Shown here: piece by piece, positions 53,250-62,742 of the stretch
How positions within the stretch are numbered: position 1 is the stretch's first letter
Layout: each line of letters begins with the position of its first letter
Source: DASZJY01 sp036260255
Lineage (GTDB): Bacteria > Actinomycetota > Acidimicrobiia > Acidimicrobiales > AC-14
DNA length: 64,000 bases
Reading direction: 5' to 3'
Assembly (NCBI GenBank): GCA_036260255.1
Contig: DATAAF010000097.1
Span: 18,828 to 82,827 of the forward strand
Made by a program: the position numbers and the translations under genes
The notes under the pieces: model-generated
The model's input: the letters and a program-made list of their open reading frames with translations, nothing else
The model's database searches: none
What the model was told of the DNA's origin: nothing

Positions 53250-56200
53250 AGCACCCGAACCGAGTCGATCACGGGCGTCGCCTGCTCTCGGAACGAAGCG
53301 AAGACGTCGGTGGGCGCTTCCAGCGTGATGACGACCCACTCCGCACCCACTCGGACGAAGTACATGTGATAGCTGCTGTGGGCCCGCAGCCAGAAGAACA
53401 CGTCTCCATCCACCGGGAAGACAACGACGCAGCTGCTGGTGGAGGGGTCCGTGCAAGCGTTGGTTCGATAGCCGGCCTTCACCGTGACCTCCAGCACTTC
53501 GGCGGGCCGACCGCCGACCGTCACCGCTCTTGGCGGGCTGACCGAGAGTCGCTTGTGCGCCTGGAACCAACCGACCAGGTTCTCCGGAGCGGGCTCCGCA
53601 GCCGTGGCGGCCAACGCTTCCTCACCGGTGTAGACGCGGTCGGACGAGAAGACGTGCGTGACTCGGCTGATGCTCACGATCCGCACCGCCTCGCCGGGAT
53701 CGTCGCTCGGCTGCAACGCGATGTTGTTCTCCTTCTGGTGGGCAAGGCGCCAGCCGTCCGCCAGAGTGAGCTGCACCGCCGGTCGGAACCGCGAGCTCAC
53801 ATAGCTTCCGGACCCGAGGGGCCCGGGCTCGTTCGGGAGCGGCGCGGTCGCCGGGTCAACTGTCGGTGCCGGCGGCTCAGGTGTCGGAGTGGGAGCCTCG
53901 TCCGGGCGCGTGGCGATCAGCCCTGCCGCCAGTATGACGACGACCACCGCGGCGGCCGACAGCGCCACCACCAGGCGGCCTCGGCGCCGACCAGGCCGAT
54001 CGTCGGGAGTGGCAGGGGCGCCGGGCGCGGAACGCGAAGGCGTCCAGCTCGGACTGGCGACACGGGCAGGAGGAGCCTCAGTCCGCAGCGGCGGTGGTGA
54101 GGCGTCGGCGACCAGCGCGGCGGTGAGCGCCTTGCCGTCCGCCGGACGCCGGGTGGGGTCCTTGCTCAAGCCGGCAGCGATGAGTGCGGCGAGGGCAGGA
54201 TCGTCGGGAAGCCAAAGTGGCGAAGGTTCGCCGTCGACGACCCGGTCGTCCCCAGCCGAGGGGTCGCTCGTGGTCGGGCCGGCAAATGGCGCCTGGCCCG
54301 ACGCCAGCTGGTAGGCCACCGCGGCCCAGGCGAAGACGTCGGTGGTCGTTGCCCCGGGAAGGCCGCCGCCATTCGTTCCCTCGCCCGTGGTGACGCGGCC
54401 GAAGGCGGTGACCACCGCCCGGCTCTCTCCGATCCAGAAGATGTTGTTGGGCTCGAGGTCGAGCCCGACGATCCCGGCGGCGTGGGCGGCCGCCACCGCC
54501 TCGGCCACCTGGGTCATCACCGTGCGGACCACGCCCGCCGGCTGGGGGCCGGAGCGCACCACCTGGGCGAGGCTGGGGCCCTCCAGCAGCTCCATCGCGA
54601 TGAACACCCGCTCTCCCTCGGAGAACACGTCGTGGATGGCCACGACGTTGGGATGCGACAGCCGGGCGGCGGCGCGGGCCTCCTTCATCAGACGCTCCCG
54701 CGCCTCGGCCGGGTCGTCCCCCGCCGCCGGGCGGAGCTCTTTGAGGGCGATGTCGCGGTCCGAGCGCACGTCATGCGCTCGCCACACCACACCCGTCGCT
54801 TCCTCGTCGATCACCGCCACGGGCTCGTAGCGGGCGTTGAGGAGCTCGCCGCTTCGCGGCAGGCCGGGCGACGGCGGAGAGTCCTGGATCGACACCGGCG
54901 CCGGGCCCTGGGTGCCGATAACAGGCTCGTCTTCGAGGATCTGGGCCTGCGTGCGTTCCGCACGCTCGGTCACCGACGGGGGAATCGGCGGCGGCGAAGG
55001 TGACACTTGCGGTGGAACGATCACCTCCGGCCCGCGACGGGTGTCCGGTTCCGGGGCGCTCTGGGGTTCGGCCTCCTCGACCTTCTCCCTCACCGGACGA
55101 TTGCGGCGCGGGGACGGCCGCGCTTCGGGCGGAGCGGACGCGGTGGGCGCCGGGGGTGGCGGAGACGGCGGGGACGACCTCGTCGGCTGTTCGGTCGTGG
55201 CCGGACCGACGCTCTTCTCCGCGTGTCGGGTCCTCGAACGGGGCCGGCGCCGCCGCGAGGGCGACGTTGCCGCCGGAACGCTCACCTCCGGCGTCGGACG
55301 AGTGTCCGGTCCACGGCCGTCCTCGTGTCCGGCCTCCCTCTCCGGACGGTTGGAGCGCGGGGAGGGCGGCGCTTCGGCGGGAGGGACGGGCGTGGTGGCG
55401 GGCGACGGTGCCGGTGCGACCCGGGCGGACCCCGTCGGCTGCTCGGTCGTGGCCGTGCTGACGCCCATCTCGGTCTGCTGGGCCGCGGAGAGCGCCTGCC
55501 CGAGCTCACGGGCCGACGGCCAGCGGTCGTGGGCTGTCTTGGCCATCGCCCGCTCGATCACCGAGCACACCGAGTCGGGCACGCCGAGGGGGCGAAGGTC
55601 GGAAACCGGCTGGGTGCTGGCCCGGGCGACCATGGCGATGAATCCAGCTTCGTCCTGACGCATGAAAGGAGGCTTGCCCGTCAGCAGCGCGTGCAGCGTC
55701 GATCCCAGGGAGTAGACGTCGCTGGCGATCGAGTACTCCCCCGAGGTGAGCACCTCAGGCGCGGCATGGGCGACGCTGTTGACCATGCCCGAGCTCACCG
55801 CCCCGACCTCGTTCTCCAGTCGAGCCAGTGCGAAGTCGGCCAGCAGGGGCTCGTTCACGGGTCCCACGAGGACTTTGGACGGGTTCATGTCGCCGTGGAG
55901 GACCCCGGCGCCGTGCGCTGCGTCAAGAGCGTCGGCCAGACGGATGCCGATGGTCGCCACCTCCTGCCACGGCAGAGGGCCACCACGACGGAGTCGATCG
56001 TCCAGCGATGCTCCATCGAGGTCCTCCATGACCATGAAGGGATAGCCATCGTCGGTGATGCCCCACTGGTGCACCGTCGCCAGGGTCGGGTGCCACGACA
56101 GCTTGGCGATGGCTTGGCACTCCCGCTCGAAACGCTCCTTCGCCTCTCCGGAGAGGTCCGACACGGTCAGGACCTTCACGGTGACGGCCCGACTGGTGCC

Positions 56201-56755
56201 GGCACGGCGAGCGCGGTACAGCGTCCAGCGGCTGCCTTTTCGGAGGATGCTGGCGGCCTCCAGCTCGGGGACGTGGAGCGCCGAATGGTCACGGTCCGAG
56301 AGCGCCGTCTGGAGACGGGCGATGAGCCGTTCCATGTCGTAGTTCCATCGATCGTCACTGAGCTCGATGGCGTTGTAACGGGTAAGGCGCTGAACGGCGG
56401 CCGGCAGCTCACTTCTCGTAGGGAAAGGGGCTCTCTCGACGAGCACCGGGATGAACAGCAGGTTGGCCCGCAGGGCGGCGGCGATCTCGTTCCGTACGTA
56501 GTCGTCGGGGTTGTCGAGGCGTCGGTTCCCTGAGGGATCGGTCGCGGTCAGCCAGTTCTTGCCGATGACGGCGATGAATGCGTCGCAGCTGCGGACGGCC
56601 TCGTCGATGGCGGCCACGAAGTCAACGCCCGGCTGGATGCTGTCGATGTCCCTGAAGATGGACGCGGTGCCGAACTTGGTGAGGAGCCGATCGTAGAGCC
56701 GCCCCGCGTACCCGGCGGTGTCGTCACGCCGGTAGCTGAGGAAGATCTTGCTCAC
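53246..56755 (-). CDS. TIR - kinase-like - kinase-like - TM - ectodomain receptor
   Basis: A 1169-residue protein. Residues 1-150 are a TIR domain (KIFLSYRRDDTAGYAGRLYD, FRDIDSIQPGVDF; Glu 90 in YVRNE is a candidate active-site Glu). Residues ~165-425 and ~638-886 are PknB-like kinase domains, both degenerate: HGDMNPSKV and DFA in the first, GLDLEPNNI and TAFG (no DFG Asp) in the second. A Pro-rich linker separates them. A membrane helix at ~928-949 precedes a ~220-residue ectodomain. GTG at 56755 has GGAGGAGG six to eight bases upstream. Probably a membrane sensor (inference). Confidence 0.88.
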   Translation of the reverse strand: MSKIFLSYRRDDTAGYAGRLYDRLLTKFGTASIFRDIDSIQPGVDFVAAIDEAVRSCDAFIAVIGKNWLTATDPSGNRRLDNPDDYVRNEIAAALRANLLFIPVLVERAPFPTRSELPAAVQRLTRYNAIELSDDRWNYDMERLIARLQTALSDRDHSALHVPELEAASILRKGSRWTLYRARRAGTSRAVTVKVLTVSDLSGEAKERFERECQAIAKLSWHPTLATVHQWGITDDGYPFMVMEDLDGASLDDRLRRGGPLPWQEVATIGIRLADALDAAHGAGVLHGDMNPSKVLVGPVNEPLLADFALARLENEVGAVSSGMVNSVAHAAPEVLTSGEYSIASDVYSLGSTLHALLTGKPPFMRQDEAGFIAMVARASTQPVSDLRPLGVPDSVCSVIERAMAKTAHDRWPSARELGQALSAAQQTEMGVSTATTEQPTGSARVAPAPSPATTPVPPAEAPPSPRSNRPEREAGHEDGRGPDTRPTPEVSVPAATSPSRRRRPRSRTRHAEKSVGPATTEQPTRSSPPSPPPPAPTASAPPEARPSPRRNRPVREKVEEAEPQSAPEPDTRRGPEVIVPPQVSPSPPPIPPSVTERAERTQAQILEDEPVIGTQGPAPVSIQDSPPSPGLPRSGELLNARYEPVAVIDEEATGVVWRAHDVRSDRDIALKELRPAAGDDPAEARERLMKEARAAARLSHPNVVAIHDVFSEGERVFIAMELLEGPSLAQVVRSGPQPAGVVRTVMTQVAEAVAAAHAAGIVGLDLEPNNIFWIGESRAVVTAFGRVTTGEGTNGGGLPGATTTDVFAWAAVAYQLASGQAPFAGPTTSDPSAGDDRVVDGEPSPLWLPDDPALAALIAAGLSKDPTRRPADGKALTAALVADASPPPLRTEAPPARVASPSWTPSRSAPGAPATPDDRPGRRRGRLVVALSAAAVVVVILAAGLIATRPDEAPTPTPEPPAPTVDPATAPLPNEPGPLGSGSYVSSRFRPAVQLTLADGWRLAHQKENNIALQPSDDPGEAVRIVSISRVTHVFSSDRVYTGEEALAATAAEPAPENLVGWFQAHKRLSVSPPRAVTVGGRPAEVLEVTVKAGYRTNACTDPSTSSCVVVFPVDGDVFFWLRAHSSYHMYFVRVGAEWVVITLEAPTDVFASFREQATPVIDSVRVL

Positions 56756-57094
56756 GTCCCGCCTCCTCCCGCGTCGCACGACAACGCCCGAACCGTGCCG
56801 AGTGTTGCCCCACCTTCTCCCCGACCCTCAAACCATTGCCCTCTAGCTCTCCGGGACGGACGGCCTGGTACCGCCGTGAGCGCCCACCTGTAAGAGCCGC
56901 GGTGCGTGGCTCAGATACTGGGATCTAGGTTACGCCCGAGCGGGCGACTTCCACGGAGGGCCCGTCGCCTTCGTGCCAATCTGCCGCCCATCGTCGTCAA
57001 TGGCGCCGGATCTCGCGACAGATGTGTGCCCGGACGCAGACGGCGCGCGCCTAAAACGAGGCGAAACCAGCGGATCTTCTGGTCGCGGCATTAC
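56756..57094. other. intergenic region, no gene recognised
   Basis: This 339-base stretch lies between the receptor gene and the convergent end of the PNPOx gene. I see no supported ORF or RNA. It must hold the receptor's promoter near 56.76-56.85 kb on the minus strand, but I could not pick a convincing -35/-10 pair. Confidence 0.5.
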
Positions 57095-57610
57095 TCAGAA
57101 CCGGTACCGCGTCTGGCTGTAGGGCTCGCCCTTGCCGAACGCCAAAACGGTCGTCGGGGTGACCTCGAACACGAGGGCGGGGCTGCCGTCACCCTCGAGG
57201 TGGAACTCCCCGCCGGCCACGGTGAACGTCCACTCCTCGCCGTACTTGGCGACGTAGGCGTCGGCGATGACCTGAAGCCGAGCGTCGTCGCGGACGTTCA
57301 CCGCCTCGCCCTCAACCACCACGTCGAGGCCCTGGTGGAGCGTGTTGCAGCCGGTCGTGAGAACGCAGCTCGGGTTGGTGGCGATGTTCTTCGCCTTCCG
57401 CTCGTCGCCCCCGGTGCAGAAGTAGAGGCGCTCGTCCGCCCAGACGGCGATGAGCGGCGTCACGTGCGGACGCCCGTCGGGGCGGACGGTCGACAGCCAG
57501 TACAGCTCCGCCTGCTCCAACCGGTCGCTCGCCTCGCTCCACGGCCTCGCCGTGGCACCCGGACTGCTGAACCGCTCTGCCAGATCGATCGTCGGCTCGC
57601 CAACCGTCAT
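57095..57610 (-). CDS. PNPOx-fold F420/FMN-dependent protein
   Basis: A 171-residue split-barrel protein of the pyridoxamine-phosphate-oxidase family: YWLSTVRPDGRPHVTPLIAV (the classic T-x-x-x-D-G-x-P-x-x-x-P-V-W-like core), LYFCTGGDERKAKNIATNP and VVVEGEAVNVRD. Binds FMN or F420 and probably reduces a small molecule; the substrate is unknown. ATG at 57610 with GGAGGGAG upstream. Its C terminus is duplicated as a remnant at 51.01 kb. Confidence 0.85.
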   Translation of the reverse strand: MTVGEPTIDLAERFSSPGATARPWSEASDRLEQAELYWLSTVRPDGRPHVTPLIAVWADERLYFCTGGDERKAKNIATNPSCVLTTGCNTLHQGLDVVVEGEAVNVRDDARLQVIADAYVAKYGEEWTFTVAGGEFHLEGDGSPALVFEVTPTTVLAFGKGEPYSQTRYRF

Positions 57611-58365
57611 CCGATGCTCCCTCCGTCGTCTCAGGTTCGACGTGGCCAAGGGCCCGGACTCATCGCTTCAGCCCCCGCCTCCTCAGTGCGATCGCACCCA
57701 GGCCTCAAGGGCCTGATTGCTCGGAGCCGCCGCCTACCCGTGCGGGTCGAGACGACCGGGCACCGCCGAGAGCTGCTCGCTCTCGTCGAGAGGCGGCGCA
57801 GGTCCTGCGGTGTTGCGCACGTCACGACCGGCACCTTGCTACACCAAGTAGTGCTCGAGCGACGACGTTATCGGGCGTCTTCGCCGCCCGGGTTCGCCGG
57901 TTATCGGGCGGCGGCGTTTGCCGATCGACAGGCATGCCGCGGCTCGCTGTGCCAGCGGCAGTGGCAATTGGCTCACGACTAGCGAATGCCTCGCCCCAGG
58001 AACCGGCCGCCACTCTCCAGGGTGCGGAGCGGACAGGCAAGCGGCTCGGATATCTGGCAGCGCACCTGGCCCGACGCCCCTCGGACCCCCAGCGCTGCCC
58101 GGCTGCTCAACTCCGCGTCAGCAACACGCCGCCAGCTGGAGCGATGTCTTGAATCGCCTGGTGGCGCACAACGGCGATTCAGACGACTGCCTGGGAAGTT
58201 CTAACTTGCTCGCATGAACGACGCCACAAGGACATAGCCCGGTCATGAACGGCGGAAGTGGTTGCCCTGGCCCCGCAGCACGAGGTTGACGACGGCCTCC
58301 ATCGTCGCCTCGTCCGGGACCACACCTCGCGGGTCGGCGCGACCTCGACGGTAAGGTTCTCCGAC
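57611..58365. other. gene-poor segment
   Basis: Several short open frames occur, but none has third-position GC bias, a ribosome binding site and a recognisable domain together. The base composition is less GC-rich than in the core. No RNA gene or clear repeat was seen. Short palindromes around TTATCGGGCG at 57868 and 57900 recur once. Confidence 0.5.
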
Positions 58366-59631
58366 GTGACCGCTCACCTGGCGGGACAGCGGGTGCCGAC
58401 CTTCCGAGCCCACTCACTGGCAATGGCAGGCCTATTCATCTCGAGCGCCCTCGGCGTGCTGACCCCGCTAGCCGCCGATGCTCGGCAGCAGCAGCCCCCG
58501 CCGACCGCCGATCGTAAGGTCGAGGCCGAAATCGCCAAGCTAGAGGCGGAGACCGAGAAGCTGCGCGCGGAGCGACGGCGAGACTCCGGCGTTCTCGGCT
58601 GGCTGGTACGCGGTGTGCCCCTTGCCACGGGAGCAGTAGCCGTAATCGGCCTAATCCTCACCTGGCGGAAGCAGCTCGAAGAGACCCGGCAAGCTCGTGA
58701 GGCCGCCCGGGACGAGCGGGAAAAGGAGGCCACCCGTCGCGAGCAGCTCGAGCGCGATGAGCAGCGCCTACGGGAGCAGGAGCTCCGGGAACGAGAGCGG
58801 GAGCGACTCCAGCGCTTCGACGAAATGTGGGGGCGAGCGCTCGAAAACCTGGCATCTGCGGAGACCGGCTGCCAGGCCATCGGAGCGGCGTCGCTGCGCG
58901 CCTTCGTCCAGCCCCGGTACGCCGACATGATCCCCGAAATCTTCGACGTCATCCGGGCGAACCTCCGCCTTCCGCGCGAGCCGGTAATCTATGATCTTCT
59001 GCGCCCCTCGTTCGAGCGGGCTCTGCGGACCTGCCTCGAGGCGGGAGGGCTGGAAGGCACCCTCGACCTCACGAACCTCCACCTCGACGGGGTGAACTTC
59101 GAAAGGCTCGACCTTTCGCCGGTCGTGGTCGACATCGCCTTCGCCCATTTGCGGCATGCCAACCTCACCGGGACGCGGCTGCGGGGCCTACTCGGCTACG
59201 AAGCACACTTGGATAAAGCCCTGGTGTCGCACGCCGACCTCCAGGAGGCCCGGATGAACCGCGCCGTGGCACCGGAGGCCCTCTTCCACGGCGCCACGCT
59301 GGTCTCAACTACGTTCAAGAACGCGGTTCTCAGCGGTGCTGAGTTCAACCAGGCCAAGATGCAATCCGCTCACTTCGAGGGCGCACAGCTACAGAAGGCG
59401 TCCTTCGCTCAGGCCAATATCAACGACACGTTTTTCCGGGGGGCGGTATTCGACGACGCCAGCCTCCGCAGCATTGTGAACGCGTTCCACTGGCGAGAAG
59501 CCCATTTCGACGACGACGTGCGCAGCCGACTTGAGGTGGTCGCCGCGGACCGGCACGCAAAGGGCGTCGGACGCGACCCGCCGCAGACGACCGAGCAGTC
59601 GCCTACGGAGGCCGCACGTGCGGCGCCGTGA
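58366..59631 (+). CDS. membrane-anchored coiled-coil protein with pentapeptide repeats
   Basis: A 421-residue protein. A hydrophobic segment (MAGLFISSALGVLTPLAA) precedes a short coiled coil (EIAKLEAETEKLRAERR). A membrane helix follows (GVPLATGAVAVIGLILTW), then a long charged coiled coil (~residues 105-150, REQLERDEQRLREQELRERE). The C-terminal part has pentapeptide repeats A(D/N)Lxx: HANLTGTRLRGL, HADLQEARMN, GAEFNQAKMQ, HFEGAQLQKASFAQANI. Such repeats form a right-handed beta helix used in protein contacts. GTG start at 58366 is tentative; ATG 58423 also fits. Confidence 0.78.
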   Translation: MTAHLAGQRVPTFRAHSLAMAGLFISSALGVLTPLAADARQQQPPPTADRKVEAEIAKLEAETEKLRAERRRDSGVLGWLVRGVPLATGAVAVIGLILTWRKQLEETRQAREAARDEREKEATRREQLERDEQRLREQELRERERERLQRFDEMWGRALENLASAETGCQAIGAASLRAFVQPRYADMIPEIFDVIRANLRLPREPVIYDLLRPSFERALRTCLEAGGLEGTLDLTNLHLDGVNFERLDLSPVVVDIAFAHLRHANLTGTRLRGLLGYEAHLDKALVSHADLQEARMNRAVAPEALFHGATLVSTTFKNAVLSGAEFNQAKMQSAHFEGAQLQKASFAQANINDTFFRGAVFDDASLRSIVNAFHWREAHFDDDVRSRLEVVAADRHAKGVGRDPPQTTEQSPTEAARAAP

Positions 59632-60591
59632 GGGTCGCCGGCACGCAAAAGATTCCGCGGCGCCGTCTTCACAGCGCACGCAACCTTTAGTATCCTAGGC
59701 GTCACTGTCGTCCTGGGGGTAACGGCTCGTCAAGGGGCCTCGCCTTTTGGGGTGTCCGCCCGGGACGACAGCATTCTGGACCGATGGTTGCCGGCGGCGT
59801 CGTGTTCAGGGCCATCGATCTTCGAGTCCAGGCGCAAAGGAAACGTCGGTCTCGGTTCACTCAACGGACCGCAGCGACCAACGGACGCGGCGACGTTGGT
59901 CGCCTTCAAGGAGGCGGCGGTCGAGTTGCCGAACCGCGCTCTCGCCTTTGCCGAAGGTCAGTGCCCCCAAGACACCCCCTGTTCTTTCCTCACGATACCC
60001 GGCTAGCGTCGCCCCCACGTCTCGATTCACGGCACCCGCGCTGCAGCAGTCACTGAATCGACCGCCTGGAGCGTCTCGGCGAGCCGCCCGGTATCGGCAC
60101 GAGCGCAGCGCCCGGTAACAGCAGAGAGGACTTTCAGCTGGGCGCTGCAACGACGACTCGTGCGCGGTCAGCGCCCACTGCCGCCGAAGGCACCGCGTGC
60201 GACGTTGACGAGGCCAGTCAGGGCATCCACCGGAACCGGAACAGCGACCATCGTCTTAACGGCGGTCGGTTGCTTGCCGTGAGATGCGCCAGCGTCCTCC
60301 AGTGGGCATCGGCGCGAGATGCGATGTCGTGACCGTTCATCGAAGCTGTCTCCTGTATCGGGCAACGGCCACGCGGGTCGTCTCCCGACCTGTCACTGAG
60401 TTCTGACAGCGGAGAAGAGCGCGCTCGAAAGGAACTGATACGCCGTGCGCCGCGACAGGAACGGGTCGACTGAACGGCGCCGAGTCCGCCGATGAGACGA
60501 GGGGTGCGAGTGCTCCGACGCCCTGCGGGATCACCGGTCCCACTGGTGGGTAACCGACGACTCCTGGAGCCGACGGGCATGGAGCAGGTAA
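59632..60591. other. gene-poor segment
   Basis: A 960-base region with many short overlapping frames and no recognisable protein. One minus-strand frame ends MVAVPVPVDALTGLVNVARG near 60.17-60.24 kb, which looks protein-like but is too short to call. I found no RNA gene or mobile-element end. Confidence 0.5.
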
Positions 60592-61005
60592 TCATCCTGG
60601 TGCGGTTCCCCAGCGGCGCTGCAGCTCGAGGACCTCTTCGTCGGGCACACCGACAGAAACATGCATGTGGACCAAGGCCCACTTGCCAGCCTCCTGCCGG
60701 AGGACCGCAGTGAGCCGCGTCTTCATGGCAGACGCGTCGGGGAAGTAGAACGTGGGCTCGTCAGCCACCCACCCCATCGACCCCTCTTCGTAGGCCACGG
60801 CGCTGCCACCCGTTTCGAGACGCACGCCTTCCGTCTCGAATCCGAAGCGCATTCGAACTCGCTCCGTCACCCATTCACCTGGCGCGGTGCCGATTATGAG
60901 GACAGCATCGGGTGCGACCACCTCGTCGAAGGCGGCCACGTCGCTCGCTGAGAGGCGGTCGTAGAAGCGAAGCATCGCCGACAGGACAGCTTCCGACGGT
61001 TGCAC
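60592..61005 (-). CDS. SnoaL/NTF2-like protein
   Basis: A 137-residue NTF2-fold protein of the SnoaL-like kind: LRFYDRLSASDVAAFDEVVA, DAVLIIGTAPGEW, SMGWVADEPTFYF and GKWALVHMHVSVGVPDEEV follow the usual helix-strand order. Typically a ligand-binding or isomerase-like domain; function here unknown. GTG at 61005 has GAGGGGAGGGG upstream. GC bias at third positions supports coding in an otherwise gene-poor area. Confidence 0.78.
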   Translation of the reverse strand: MQPSEAVLSAMLRFYDRLSASDVAAFDEVVAPDAVLIIGTAPGEWVTERVRMRFGFETEGVRLETGGSAVAYEEGSMGWVADEPTFYFPDASAMKTRLTAVLRQEAGKWALVHMHVSVGVPDEEVLELQRRWGTAPG

Positions 61006-61692
61006 AGGACCCCTCCCCTCGCCTTGCGCGTCCGTGCGCCTCAATCATGCCCCGTCCGGCATGACGCGCGCCTCTGTGCATGCGTCGCTGGCAACGGAGC
61101 ACCGCCCGAATCGCCGTGTCGGGTAGGCGCCCCCCGTGGCCCACCGTCGCGCGTGGGCTACCCTCCCCAGCAAGGACGAACCGCACGAGTCCGACACGGG
61201 CACGCGCCCGGTAACGTGCCGGCCGTCTTAAGCGGCGAGCCTCCGCTTGGAGGGCCGGAATTGATCTTGTCCGTCCTCCGGACGTCCAGCGAGCCGCCGA
61301 CAAGGGCAACGCATCACGCGCTTCGAGGTCACACAGCGCCGCCAGCCAGGGGTATGCCCCGGTCGCTTGCTCCAGGCGAGGCCTCCAGGCAGCAAGGCCG
61401 GGCCCTGGACCCAGCGCGGGTGGGGCTGTGGCGAGATTTGCGCCGTGAGTACACCTTGCCACACGCCAAACTGTTGCCATGGACGATCCGATCGACCTTC
61501 GCCGAAACGTCTTGCGTCGCGTCCGTATGCGACGAACGTGCTCGCCCTCGCGACCGATTCGGTCCCTCCAGAAGGGCCCTTCGATGCGGCACTCACAAAC
61601 GGCCCTCTGGCCATAGTTGCGAACGAGTGGCCAGGCAGGGAGGTCAAGAAGGCGGGAAGCGACTGGAGCTACCTGCATCGGGACTACTCCAG
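61006..61692. other. gene-poor segment
   Basis: A 687-base stretch in which overlapping ORFs on both strands lack domain similarity and codon bias. The upstream promoter of the SnoaL-like gene must lie near 61.02-61.10 kb. Nothing else can be supported. Confidence 0.5.
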
Positions 61693-61929
61693 GTGATTGA
61701 GGACAATGGGGGTTTGCACTGCGTCGATCTTGAACTACTACGGGAAGGTCTCGATCTCACCCAACCCTTTCGGCACGGCCGAGCGGACGACGAGTTCTCT
61801 GTCATCGTCCGACGTCACATCAAAGCGCTCGAGAACCTGGACGAGCACCCGTCGCTGCGGCTTCTTAAGACAGCGCGTGGCAAGTCGCTAGAGGAGTGCG
61901 TCGTCGTCGCGTTTTTGGGAGCGGGCTGA
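61693..61929 (+). CDS. small hypothetical protein (78 aa)
   Basis: A 78-residue protein, VIEDNGGLHCVDLELLREGL at the start, then HIKALENLDEHPSLRLLKTA and EECVVVAFLGAG at the end. The pattern looks like a real alpha/beta protein, but I recognise no family. GTG at 61693 is the likeliest start; the open frame extends upstream to about 61.0 kb without coding character. It is followed by the zinc-ribbon gene after 31 bases on the same strand. Confidence 0.5.
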   Translation: MIEDNGGLHCVDLELLREGLDLTQPFRHGRADDEFSVIVRRHIKALENLDEHPSLRLLKTARGKSLEECVVVAFLGAG

Positions 61930-61960
61930 GGAGGAGCTTCCCTTCGATCCGAAGGATCGG

Positions 61961-62152
61961 ATGGAGGTGCCGGAACCTGACTATTGCGACCAGTGCGGGC
62001 GGCAGACATTCCTCCGGGCGGGGTGGGACATCTTCGGTGGCGACGACGCAGAGGGCTTGTGCCTCGCATGCGGCTACGAGCTCACGGAGGACGAGGCGTA
62101 CGAGCGTGCCATTGAGAGACGCCTTCGTGAGCACATCAACGAAGACACATGA
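61961..62152 (+). CDS. small zinc-ribbon protein (63 aa)
   Basis: A 63-residue protein with two CxxC knuckles, YCDQCGRQTF and CLACGYELTEDEA, about 22 residues apart, forming a zinc ribbon, and an acidic/basic helical tail (AIERRLREHINEDT). GAAGGA lies eight bases before the ATG. Possibly a nucleic-acid-binding or adaptor protein; no specific family recognised. Likely co-transcribed with the small gene before it. Confidence 0.65.
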   Translation: MEVPEPDYCDQCGRQTFLRAGWDIFGGDDAEGLCLACGYELTEDEAYERAIERRLREHINEDT

Positions 62153-62742
62153 GCCTGCCTGTTGCGCCCTACAGCTGCGGCAACGCGTCTGCCATGCACG
62201 CCGGCCGCCGGCGGCTTGTCGTTCCTCCGTCGAGACCCGCGCGTCCTCTCCCGAGGCAGTCTCGGGGGGAGGCGCCGCATGACGTCGGCACGGCTGCAGC
62301 GCGCGGTAATGAGGCTCCTCCGGAATCGCCTCAATGCTCGCGTCGCGTCGAGTCCCAGTGGCCATCGACTCGGCGTCGCGGGATGGTCAGCCCCGCCACC
62401 CGTACCGGCCAGCGGCTACTCGCCTTCTCTCACCGCCCCAGCGCAGGATCCAACACTGGCCGGCACCGACGTACCGGGGGCAGCTCCGCGCCCGCGGATG
62501 GTTGCTGTAAGCTCTAGGGAGAGCCGCACGCTTCGGCACGGCTGTGCGCGAGGGTGCAACGCTCGAGCACTGCTCCCTCGATCCAAGCCGACCTGTGCGG
62601 CAGAGCAGAGGCGCTCCGCCGCGCCGGGTCATCTCTCGTTTTCATCCCGTAGCAAGCCGCTGCCTGCAGTATCTCGACCGCTGCCAGCTCGCGACGAGGC
62701 GATCCGCTTGTAACGCTGCGGTGGCGCCTAAATAATGGCCAT
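62153..62742. other. gene-poor segment
   Basis: A 590-base interval with short frames on both strands and no recognisable product, RNA or repeat. The promoter of the following membrane protein gene must be in its last part, where the DNA is more AT-rich (AATAATGGCCATA near 62731). Confidence 0.5.

Noticed and set aside
56880..57060. tRNA fragment or attachment site near the receptor gene
   Set aside because: Short stems can be drawn but no cloverleaf, T loop or acceptor end can be completed.
59752..60006. 84-residue open frame, plus strand
   Set aside because: No codon bias, ribosome binding site or recognisable fold; three overlapping frames there are equally good or bad.
61228..61647. 139-residue open frame, minus strand
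   Set aside because: Composition and lack of a start context suggest chance; no family resemblance.
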